A DNA stretch of 64,000 bases, taken from contig VDMD01000010.1 of assembly GCA_007026445.1 (NCBI GenBank), positions 248,001-312,000 of the forward strand. Direction: 5' to 3'. Positions 33,579 to 42,735 of the stretch are shown in pieces (position 1 is the stretch's first letter; every line of letters begins with the position of its first letter). The position numbers were made by a program, and so were the translations under genes. The notes under the pieces are model-generated. The model saw nothing but the letters and a program-made list of their open reading frames with translations, made no database searches and had not been told where the DNA came from. This DNA is from Schizophyllum amplum (Eukaryota; Basidiomycota; Agaricomycetes; Agaricales; Schizophyllaceae).

Positions 33579-36086
33579 CTACGTATGGTACTGGAAGCAA
33601 TTATTACAGAACCCCTGCGGCTTGAATGGGTTCTGCTTAAACGCCGTGCACCCGTTCTTGCCCGGCGTCACGGTGTCTAGGTCTTGCGCGCTCTCGAATG
33701 GCGACACGTCATAATCGTGTCCGCTACATTCTCGTCAGTCTGTAAACCAGCAACCTGGCTCACTCCAAACGCACCTCTGCTGCGGCCTCAGCCCCAGCGC
33801 CAAAGAGCTCGAGCTCGCCGAGCTCTGACTGCGCGACGAAGGCGGGCGCCGTGGGGGCACCGGCGGTATAGCGCTACTGGACCCCGTCATCCGGCGTGGT
33901 GGCGGTGGCGGAGGGGGCGCCCGCTTGCCTGCATCACTCGTCGTCAACCTCCGCGTGATCGCCGGCGCCGCTGCAAGCAAGCCCCTGGGGCCCGAATTAT
34001 GGCTCTGCGAGGACCCGCCATCCTCGAAGTCGCTATCCCGCGGTCGCAGCAGCCCCCGATCCTCATCCCCGTCCACGCTGCTCGTAATGCTTGGCGCGAA
34101 CGAGTCGCGCTTGCTGGCGCCGACGCTGAAGAACGGGCCGCTGGAGATGCCCGCGTCGTTGTGCTCCATCGGGCGCGAGTTGAGGTCCTCGTCCTCGAAA
34201 TCGCTCGCCTCGGGCGAGGACGGCTGGGGCGCGATGCGCGGGTGCGAGGCCGATGGCGCCTCTATCACCTCGACGTAGCTCGTCGGGAACAGCCCGCGCC
34301 GCCCGGCGAGCTCGCCCATCCACCACTCGTCGAGCACCTCGCTGACGACCGCGATCTCGTCGCCTGCATGGAACGACAGCTCGTCCGCTGCGCCCGAGAA
34401 GTCGTACAGCGCGCGCGCGTACTTGTTCCCGCGCTGCGAGGGCGCCTTAAGGATGCGTGGCGGCGGCGGGGGCTTGGGGGACGCGGTCGGCGACTTGCTG
34501 ATCATGGATTTCATACTTTTGTTGGAGTGCTTGCGCCCGACGATCGGGAGGCCGCGCGACGGGGCGTCAGTATCGTCCTCCTTGCCCAGGTTTTCCAACG
34601 ACGAGAACTTCTTGCGCTCATCGCGTCCCATGACTGGCTCCTTCTCGTCTGACTCGTCCGGCAGCTTCTTCTTGCTACGTCCAAGCGACGAGGCCCAGCC
34701 TGATACGCTCATCTTGCGCGATCTATCCTTGTCTTTGTCCTTCTCCTTATCCTCCTTGCCGCCCGCCGTCACATTGCTGTCCGCACGTTTCCTGCCTAGC
34801 GAGGATCCGGGACGAGAGGGTGCACGCGAGGGGGGCCGCGATTCGCCGCGCGACTCGGTCCGTTTATGCGACAAAGAAGTGGCGCGCGAACGGCTCTTGG
34901 TGTTATCCTCTTCTTCCGACGAATCAATCGACGGAGGCTTCTCCGATCGCTTAGACGCGGACCGCGAGAGGGCGCTGGAAGTGGCGCGCGACAAGCTCGA
35001 TGCCTGGCGGGTATGAGATGAACGCGAAGTCGAAGTGGTCCTTGTGTGATTGCTAGGCGTCGACAAGATGCTCTTGCTAGAACAAGCCGTCAGTAGATGC
35101 AGCGATGGGATATAGCAGACGCACGTCTCTGGCCACTCTTCCCTTGTCTCTTCCAGAATTTCCAGCCAGTGCTTCACGTATTTGATCTCCGAGTCGAGGA
35201 ACGCGGTGACTTCGCGGAGGAGCGAGGCCTCAGACTCCTGGATCTGATGGATGTGTGCGCGTACGTCCTCTTCCGCTTCCTCGCTGCAATCCGTCAGTGA
35301 TCACATCTCAGCGCTATCGCAAACACGCACAATCGGAACTGCGCGCGCTCCAGCTCCTCCTCCGCCTCTTTCCTCTCCTTCTCCTTCTTCGAGGTCTTCA
35401 GCTTCTCCAGCTTCGCATGCGCCGCATCGTAGCTCAGCCGCCGACTCTCCAGCTTCTTGCGCTGCACGTCGTACTCGCGGATGTCGTCCAGCAGCGATTT
35501 GAGCGACGCGACGTAGGTGTCCTCGAACTGCAGCGCAAACGTCTCCTGCAGCGTCGCGATCTTGCAATGCGCGCGGCCCAGCTTCGTCAGAGCGTCACCT
35601 GCGATCGGCGTCAACGGGTATAGAGGGTATCGTAAGATAGTCAGTGCGCACCATACGCCGACTCGAATTCCTCCCCGTGCGTATCTGCGCAACGCCCAGC
35701 GTGTCAATGGGGAGCAGCTTCTCGCTGCTGTCAATCGCCTCATTGACCTTCTTCTTTGCGAGGAAATGGTGGAAGCCGTCCGCAGCGTACGCCAATCTGC
35801 ACCCCCGCACATCATGAGCCGAACAAGTTGTATGCCATGAAGGTCCGCTCACGCACCTTTTCGCGCCGTTCCTGCGAAGTTCGATATCCAGCTCGAGCTC
35901 CTGTAGCTCGTCGGACACAGTCGTCTTCTCGCGCGACGCGATAACTTCGCCTGCCCACTGCTATACTTCAGGCATGGGCCATCTCGTGGACTGCAAATAA
36001 GCTCACCTGGCGCAGCTTGCCTAGCTACACCGCGGTCAGCATAAGCTGCAGCGACTGCAGCCAGCACGTACCTGTCGGCTGGCCAT
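33579..36086 (-). CDS. BAR-domain and SH3-domain adaptor with C-terminal CxxC tail
   Basis: The N-terminal half is a BAR-type helical domain (KTTVSDELQELELDIELRR, FLAKKKVNEAIDSSEKLLPI, DALTKLGRAHCKIATLQETF, LRSDD-like DDIREYDVQRKKLESRRLSY, EEDVRAHIHQIQ) that would bind curved membranes. A long Ser/Arg/Lys-rich region follows. The SH3 domain reads KYARALYDFSGAADELSFHA, GDEIAVVSEVLDEWWMGEL, RRGLFPTSYVEVIE. Then come proline clusters (PPPPPPPRR) that could bind other SH3 domains. The last exon ends NGCTAFKQNPFKPQGFCNNC and FQYHT, a small C..C..C..H pattern that may bind zinc. This layout suits endocytosis or actin-membrane work. ATG is at 36084-36086 and TAG at 33579-33581. One base is missing near 35685: QIR and HGEEFESAYG are in different frames. 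Confidence 0.82.
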
Positions 36087-36296
36087 GGGTGAGAGTAAGA
36101 GGTAAGTAGGGTCAGATCAGCATCGCTCCGCGACGGTAATAGTCCTCGCCCCTCGGTCCGGCATGCCGAGGTCGCTCAGAATCTAGATGCTCTTGAGCCA
36201 CACGGCGAAGCCACCTTCTGCACTCTTTCTCGTACAAGAAACTATACACTGCATATTGTACTCAGTGCGGCTACGTGAGCGATACAAAAGGATGTC

Positions 36297-38640
36297 CTAT
36301 GGATTCTGCACTCCTTTCTGCGAGTGGCGAAGGCCTTCCTGCACGGCAACCGCCTGTCGAGATTCGATCAGCACAACTCGAGCCACGGACTCAGGCAACA
36401 GCAACGCATGTCAGAAAATAGCAGAAAGATGCTGCGCGTTGCAGCGTGGGTGGTCAGGGATCTTCTGGAAACGACAAGACTGCCAGGGTCTGCACCCTTC
36501 ACAAACGAAGTGCACGTAAAGCAAAGCCACGCCTCCAGCAATTTGATCACTGAATATGGCCGCCTGCCCACGGAGAGAAACAAATGCGAGCACAAGCAGC
36601 CAGTACCAGCTACTCACCTCCTGTACCCACGGCAATTTGAAGAACTCTGATCTTCTGAGCTCCTCTGTGCGTAGCGTCGCGCCCATTGACGGCCCGCTGC
36701 CCAAAATATTCTCCAGATCCCGACTCTGCGACTCGAGCCATGTCTGGATAAACTTGGCCGGGTCCTCGGCGAACGAGGTTAGGAAAGTTCGCTTGAGATG
36801 TGCGTTGTGCAGAGATTGCACGTGGAGGGAAATCTGCGAGGGGGTCAGCAACCCCAAGCTACCCATACCCCATTGACACTCACCTCCTCATCCAGCTTCA
36901 CCAGCGCTGCCAAGTGTTCCTTACTTGGCGCCACCGCCGTATGCATCCGCCCCTTCATCCCCGTGTCCTCCAGCTTCACCTCCACGTCCCACGCCGTCGG
37001 CCGCTCCGGCGGGAACATGCCCGGGTCGAGAGTATAGCGTAGCAGAATCGGGTCTGGCGGCTGTAGGAACTTATTCACGAAGGCCGGGATCATGGCGAAG
37101 GCGAGGTCGGACCGGCCTTGGAGGAGCTGCAGGGTGAGCGCGTTAGTTCGTGTGGCGGACGAGAGTTTAAGCAACCACTACCCACCATCTTCAACGGCTC
37201 ATCCAGGTGTATCATCGTCCGGTCTGCCTTGTCCTGCAGCTGGTTGATCTTGATGTAATTCCACATCGCCTGGATGACACCTAGCCGGCTGTCCTGCCGC
37301 ACGCCGATGATGTTGGCTACGAGTAAAGTGGTGCTTAAGTATGGGAAGATAAGGGACGCGCAAAGAAGTATAGGGAGAACATGGGGAAGAAGGAAGGCGA
37401 GAGCTCGGGTGATTGCTTCGGGTGATGATAGTGTTCGAACAGAAACGAGTACGTCCGAACAGGCAACGCCAGCGCCCATGCACTCAGCACAAAAACCTCA
37501 ACATAGAACTCACCAAGCCCCTCCTGCACCTTAAACTGCTCGGGCTGATGATCGAGGTACAGCACGACGCGAATATTAGTCGGCGTGTCGCCTGTGCGTC
37601 GCACCGTAAAGCCGTCCATGACGGGATTGTGGGCGCCCGGGGCTTTGGGCCACTGTGAGAGAGGGTTTTTAGTATAAGGGAAGAGTGGTGAGGATCATGA
37701 TGCGTGGAAGAGACAGGTAAGAAATATAGGATGCAGAACGTAGCTGACTGAATGACGCAATCGTATCAGAAAGGGTGGGTACACATACACACCTCAATGA
37801 TGTTACCGTCCGGATACGAGCTCGGATCGCGGTCCAGCTCAATGACCATGCGCTTGATGAAGGTGGAGAATTTGCGTTGCATGACCTTGTCCTTTGCGCG
37901 ACTTGTTGAGGACTGAATTCATATGGGAGAGCGAGTGTCAACACAAAGGGCGGATTGGCAAGAGTTCAGGGCGAGAGGTTATAAGCGAGAGATGATGGTT
38001 GACGACAGCGCATGAGAGTTGATTGTTAGCTTGATACTAGAAACAAACTCCTTCACGCACCTCCAACAACCGGCCCTCTATCCTGAACGCCCACGCGGGG
38101 ATGCCTTCGCCGGTCTCGAAATTCGCACCTTCGGGGCCAATGCCGCCAGTTTGCCATGGCTGGTCGGAGACGGTGTGCGAGAGGAAGATGCGGAGGGTGC
38201 GTGTGGTCTGCATAGGGTGAGGGCGTGGACAGGGGATGTACGTGCAGTAGGACGCGTCGAAGGCCATGGGGTAAAATGATGGTGATTTAGGCGGATGGCA
38301 ACGCAAGGGGAGTGGACAGAGCCATCGCGGCAAGCATTTCAAGGCGAACGTCAGCAGTAGCCCCAACCCACGACTACCCACGCACCGTGACATTGCGCGA
38401 TAGCGCGTCCTGCACCTCGGCTTTCTTCCGCGTCATAGTCCAGTCGAGTCGGCGTTCCATCTCGAGCAGGTCGGTGTACATGCGCGAGTCCTCTGCGAAA
38501 TCTGGGTTCTGGGCGACGGTGTTCGGGATCGACTTGTCGGTGATCTTGCGCTTTCTTGAGGATGTGAAGTGTAAGGGGGCGCATAGGATTGGCGTAAGCA
38601 GTCGTGGAGGAGTGGTAGGTTGAGGAGATTGATGACCCAT
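36297..38640 (-). CDS. ssr3: SWI/SNF and RSC chromatin-remodelling subunit (SWIB domain, Ssr3/Swp73/Rsc6 type)
   Basis: The product carries KRKITDKSIPNTVAQNPDF, YTDLLEMERRLDWTMTRKK, TTRTLRIFLSHTVSDQPW, SFIKRMVIELDRDP-type FIKRMVIELDRDPSSYPDG, VLYLDHQPEQFKVQ and the SWIB core IIGVRQDSRLGVIQAMWNY then IKINQLQDKADRTMIHLDE. A C-terminal helical part (EHLAALVKLDEEISLHVQSL) follows. This is the Swp73/SMARCD family order; the protein is a core accessory subunit of ATP-dependent remodellers in the nucleus. Many short introns keep phase and the last exon ends HSQKGVQNP with TAG at 36297-36299. The start at ATG 38638-38640 is the first in frame, but the N-terminal 30 residues resemble intron-like sequence and an upstream exon is possible. 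Confidence 0.88.
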
Positions 38641-39245
38641 GGTGTGAGGGCGCGTTCGGGTACGAGATGGGAGTCGCGTTTGGATCAAGATAAACGACGG
38701 GGAGCGATGACTATGAGTCAGCATATGTGCTCGCAGGATCCAGAGTGCTTCACTTTGTGAATTTCGGTCCGTCCATGTTGGTGACGTTTGACGAGGTGAA
38801 CAATGGACGTGTGGTGGGAGTTCAGAACAAAGGTGGCGGCCCGGCGCCCGTGGCTTGGGACTTCCTCATTCGGAAGCGTCGACGGTCCATCTGCATCATT
38901 TGTGGCCCCTGATGCACAAGTCCACCTTAAGCTTGAGGCCTTGAAGCTTGAGGAATAGTAGTAGTCCAGTATCTGCTACCAGGATTAAGCCTTTTTGGGC
39001 TTGCACTGAATTTTTGGGAAGATGACAAGGGTTGCTCATCCTAACTATCGACGTTGAAGTCATCACAGAGATTGTCATTATGTAGTAAGACTTGAATAGC
39101 AGTGGAATAAATGAGAATAGACTATATGTATGGATAGGACAACTATGCAACATGTGCGCGAAGAAGCGAAGAGAGTGAAAGCGATATGAGTGCAACATGG
39201 CGATAAGTATACGACATCAAACGGATGTTAGAAGTAAAAAAGGGA
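38641..39245. other. Intergenic region, no gene seen
   Basis: Ssr3 promoter and 3' flank of the first jelly-roll gene. An ATA-rich segment with no coding frame lies at 39050-39150. Confidence 0.5.
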
Positions 39246-40113
39246 TCACTGGACCGTATAGTCACCAACACCAGCTCTACAGGAATCTAATGAGCTCCTG
39301 CGCATGTACGATGAGACGAAGAAACTCACAAGACAGCAGTCATGCCGCTGAAGGCGGCGCGGTAGGTCCCGAACTTCACAGCCGTCTTGCTAGAGCCAAG
39401 CGATCCTTTCACCGAGAAAGATATAAGTGTGCGTTTAGTTGATGCGTCAGTGACGGTGTAAGTCATCGAGCCTTGGGGGCCGTAAGTGATACTATAATCA
39501 TTGTTAGCCTTCACGTTCCTGATGAGCGGACAAAAACTTACACCATCGTATGGACCGTTGTCCGGTCGGTATAGCTCGAGATCGGGATGCTTGGGCAGCC
39601 GCTTCCGCATAAAGTCTGGCTCTCCATCTGCACCTTGCCGTTGCGTGCGTCAAGCGTCACTACCGGATTGCCCGAGTTGTTGTCGAACACCTGCATGAGG
39701 TGGAAGAAGGTGCTGCCGGTGCCAGTGCTCGAATAGAGGTACTGCTTCCACGAGTACGTGTGCTTCTCGCCGGCGACGGCCCATGGAGTACGAAATTCGT
39801 TCCTCTGCCGCGGGGAGTCGAGGTGGTTAGTGTCGAGGTTGGATTTGGGGTTGCTGGAAAAGGACAAGGAGTAGCAGGAACCGATGGCGATCTTGGAGTC
39901 CGTGCAGGGTGTCTTGAGGGTGCCTGTACAATACTTAGGATGGAGGACTTGGCACAGTAGAGGATGTGGCGCACCCGAAGAGTCGTAGGAGAGTTTCCCG
40001 CCGTATACGGTGCCATAGCTCAGCTGGTTGCCGTCATTCAACGTCTGTTGTGCAGGTGCTGCCGCACACAGGCCCATCGCAAGCAGGGCCGACGTAAAGA
40101 TGCACAATCTCAT
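39246..40113 (-). CDS. Secreted jelly-roll protein, PL20 (glucuronan lyase)-like, copy A
   Basis: The protein starts with a signal peptide MRLCIFTSALLAMGLCAAAP, then GTLKTPCTDSKIAIGSCYSL, LDTNHLDSPRQRNEFRTPW, AVAGEKHTYSWKQYLYSSTG, GSTFFHLMQVFD, PVVTLDARNGKVQMES, ITYGPQGSMTYTVTD, KFGTYRAAFSGMTAVL and AGVGDYTVQ. Beta-strand-rich sequence with an SPRQRNEFR core and a YGPxGxMTY segment fits the concanavalin-like jelly roll of family PL20 and related secreted proteins. The enzymatic activity is inferred, not shown. The last exon (AGVGDYTVQ) is reached through a donor hidden at the apparent stop of MTAVL, so the true TGA is 39246-39248. A near-identical tandem copy lies at 40916-41826. Confidence 0.72.
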
Positions 40114-40205
40114 GCTGGCTGTCGTGTGGTGTGGAGCGGTGAGTGTCGAGGGGGTGCTGAGTGTCGGGTGGTGAGCGAGTGAATTTAAACCTGCTCATTC
40201 TCGCG

Positions 40206-40220
40206 AGCCTTATATATGCC
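40206..40220 (-). promoter_or_regulatory. TATA box of copy A jelly-roll gene
   Basis: Plus-strand ccttatatatgcc reads ggcatatataagg on the gene strand, about 100 bp upstream of ATG 40113. A duplicated 66 bp block lies immediately upstream. Confidence 0.55.
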
Positions 40221-40246
40221 ATCTGTCTTCCCTATGATGCCCCTGT

Positions 40247-40378
40247 GACGGTGCTCACGAAGAGACGACTCGCGCAATGACGACCAGAAGAGACATAAGG
40301 CAGTGTGAGTTCGACGGTGCTCACGAAGAGACGACTCGCGCAATGATGGCCATAAGAGACATAAGGCAGTGTGAGTTT
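40247..40378. repeat. Two 66 bp direct repeats in the copy A promoter
   Basis: The block starting gacggtgctcacgaagagac occurs at 40247 and again at 40313, with only a few differences (acgaccag versus atggccat). It lies just upstream of the TATA box of the secreted jelly-roll gene, where upstream activating elements would be expected. Confidence 0.85.
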
Positions 40379-40915
40379 GACGCACTCTTAGTCGCTATGG
40401 CGTCGAAGGCGGTGCAGGTCACGTCTGCTCAGGGAAATACTGAGTAGAGGGGCTGATTACATCGCGTATATCAGACCGATCGCGAAGGGGAAGTCTCTGT
40501 TCTGTCTGTCCGCGGCGTCTGAGACGCGCGCCATAGCGATTTGAACCAGAGCGTAGGTCTGCAGCAGTGCGCAAAAAGAACATGAGTTCTGGACCTTGGC
40601 ATTGAGCTTTCCCTGCCTGCTCGATGGCGAAGGACTTCCGGCTGAGCGCTCAAGATGGCGGAGAGGAAACAGTTCAATGAAGTCACTGTCACAGACAAGT
40701 CACAGGTGCGGGTGATCAAACACGTGAACTTTGGATGTTCGACTTTGGGATTGATGTTCGCTCAATTTGTCCCCACGGTAGATTTCACAGCGCATATAAT
40801 GCAAATGATATGTTATTTAGCCAGATAGATGTCATTCTACATAAGTATGAGATATAATAACGATAGCACAGGGGGCATTGCGGTCAGAAAGTCTTAAAAT
40901 CAGCCAAGCCGCGCA
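40379..40915. other. Intergenic region between the tandem jelly-roll genes
   Basis: Upstream promoter DNA of copy A and 3' flank of copy B. It is AT-rich at 40790-40870. No gene is seen. Confidence 0.5.
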
Positions 40916-41826
40916 TCACTGCTGAGTGTAATCGCCTACTCCAGCTCTGCGAGAACAATCAGCGCGTTGAAAGACAAGAGGAAGAGCTGAACTCACAATG
41001 CCGCTGTCATCCCTGAGTAAGCAGAGCGGTAGGTACCGAATTTGACGCTGTGGAATGATGAGAACCGAGCATGATGCGTGTGGGAGACGAGACTTACGCA
41101 GTCTTGCTCGAACCCAGAGCCCCCTTGGCCGAATACGTGAGCAAAGTCTTCTTACTTGACACGTCTACGATCTTGTATGATATGGAACCCGATGGGCCGT
41201 AGGTAATACTGAGGTATCGGATGAGCGTCGCACTTTCATGCAAGATAAATTTTACTCACGTCATCGTGTGCAAAGTCGTCCTGTCGGTGAAGGCGGACAT
41301 CGGGATTTTCGGGCAACCGCTCTTGCACAGTGTCGAGCTCTCGATCTGCACATTGCCCTTCCGCGCGTCGAGCGTCACGACTGGCTGCAGAGTAACGTAG
41401 TCGAGCACCTGCATGAGGTGGAAGAACGAGCTGCCGGACCCCGTGCTCGAGTAGAGATACATCTTCCACGAGTACGTGCGTGTTTCGCCAGCTGCCCCGT
41501 GTGGCACGCGGAACTCATTCCGCTGCCGTGGAGAATCGAGGTGGTTGGTGTCAAGATTTGTGTTCGGGTCCTTGGAGAGCGAGAGGGAGTAGCATGAACC
41601 GATTGCGATCTTCGAGTCCGTGCAAGGAGTCTTGAGTACGCCTGTGCAGAAGTCAGCAGGAGAGTCAAATGCCAGTAATATTGTACAACATACCTGATGC
41701 CTCCCAAGTGAGTTGGCCGATCTTGCCATTGCGCAGTTGCTTCCCGTCGTTCAAGGTCGTCTGAGAAGGCGCTGCCGTGCAAGCCAAAGTGGACAGCAGG
41801 AGGGTTATCAGAATAGACGCCTTCAT
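40916..41826 (-). CDS. Secreted jelly-roll protein, PL20-like, copy B
   Basis: This gene is a paralogue of the adjacent gene at 39246-40113 with the same intron positions. It has a signal peptide (MKASILITLLLSTLACTAAP), GVLKTPCTDSKIAIGSCYSL, LDTNHLDSPRQRNEFRVP, ETRTYSWKMYLYSSTGSG, SSFFHLMQVLD, VVTLDARKGNVQIESS, ITYGPSGSISYKIVD, GALGSSKTAVKFGTYRSAYS and a last exon AGVGDYTQQ ending with TGA at 40916-40918. Four Cys residues are shared with copy A and probably pair as disulphides. Family placement in PL20 is by general resemblance. The short-range tandem pair suggests a recent duplication of a secreted, possibly carbohydrate-active protein. Confidence 0.72.
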
Positions 41827-41844
41827 ATTGGTTGCGACGTTTGT

Positions 41845-41892
41845 AGTGGTGGTGGCGATGGTGGTGGTGGCGGTGGTGGTGGTGGTGGCGGT
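41845..41892 (+). repeat. (GGT)n tract in the copy B leader
   Basis: About 15 GGT/GGC triplets lie 20-65 bp upstream of the ATG of copy B, so on the gene strand the leader would be ACC-rich. A TATA-like actttatact lies just beyond, at 41925-41934. Confidence 0.8.
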
Positions 41893-41923
41893 GAGTTGAC
41901 GACGAGAGCGTATCGCTCGCCAC

Positions 41924-41935
41924 AGACTTTATACT
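41924..41935 (-). promoter_or_regulatory. TATA box of copy B jelly-roll gene
   Basis: Plus-strand gactttatact reads agtataaagtc on the gene strand, about 100 bp upstream of the ATG at 41826. Confidence 0.5.
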
Positions 41936-42240
41936 CTGGCAAGGACATCGCCTCAGCCGCGTTGAGACTTTCTAGGAGAAAGCAGTGCATATATCTAAGA
42001 CGCCCGGAGGTTTTGTCTTAGACTCCCGAGACTGACTGTGCAGGTACCGCTGGTACGGAGCGGACTTGTGAGTCGCGGACGTGACTGAGACTCTTGAGGG
42101 TCCGGCAGTGTTCAGGGTTGTCAAGGGAATTCACAGCCCGTCATGTCTATGATCAATCAGCCGCGTACTGTGATGGACCGGTACTGTTATAAGTGGGCTT
42201 GGCAAGACGCGAGTTGGGTGTTGGAGTGTTTGAGAAAGAC

Positions 42241-42708
42241 TCAAAGAGCGACGGTGACAACGTCACTATTCAGTAAGCCACGTGCAATCCGAACCGTCCG
42301 CGTGACCGCGTGACACCAGTAGTCTGCCGCGGCCCGCCTGTTGGCCACCCTCGCTAACTTGAAGTACTTGAGAACACTCGTCAGGGTCCCGTTCGCCAAT
42401 AAATAGTAATCATTCCGCGTCAAGATTCTATGTAAGTACATCATGCGACCCCAGTACTTCGTCCGTATATGTTTGGTCACCAGGCCGCGGAGCAAGTCAT
42501 TGGGGAGGTTATTGCAGTCTGATAGTATGCTGTTCTCCATAAGTAGGATAGCGTCCGTAAGTTCTACCGGGTCATATGAGAGAGGAAAATTAGGTAGTAT
42601 GTGTTGTAGGAGCGACACGAAAGCGACAACAGTGAAAGAAATCCAGATACAAGTCTGCAAGGCGGCAATCAGATATACGGCGTGGGCGTTGCATTGCGTA
42701 GTAGTCAC
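42241..42708 (-). CDS. Hypothetical protein or gene remnant downstream of TRK
   Basis: An open frame of 155 codons lacks an ATG near its start (GTG at 42706-42708); the first Met in frame begins MENSILSDCNNLP and would leave about 98 residues. A hydrophobic helix WISFTVVAFVSLLQHILP is followed by a soluble helical part (KYWGRMMYLHRILTRNDYYL, LANGTLTSVLKYFKLARVAN). I do not recognise the family. Codon use looks coding. It may be the last exon of a gene whose upstream part is lost or was overlaid by the TRK 3' end, only 28 bp away. Function unknown. Confidence 0.4.
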   Translation of the reverse strand: MTTTQCNAHAVYLIAALQTCIWISFTVVAFVSLLQHILPNFPLSYDPVELTDAILLMENSILSDCNNLPNDLLRGLVTKHIRTKYWGRMMYLHRILTRNDYYLLANGTLTSVLKYFKLARVANRRAAADYWCHAVTRTVRIARGLLNSDVVTVAL

Positions 42709-42735
42709 CTACTGCAGCCACCAGCTATCTTCACA

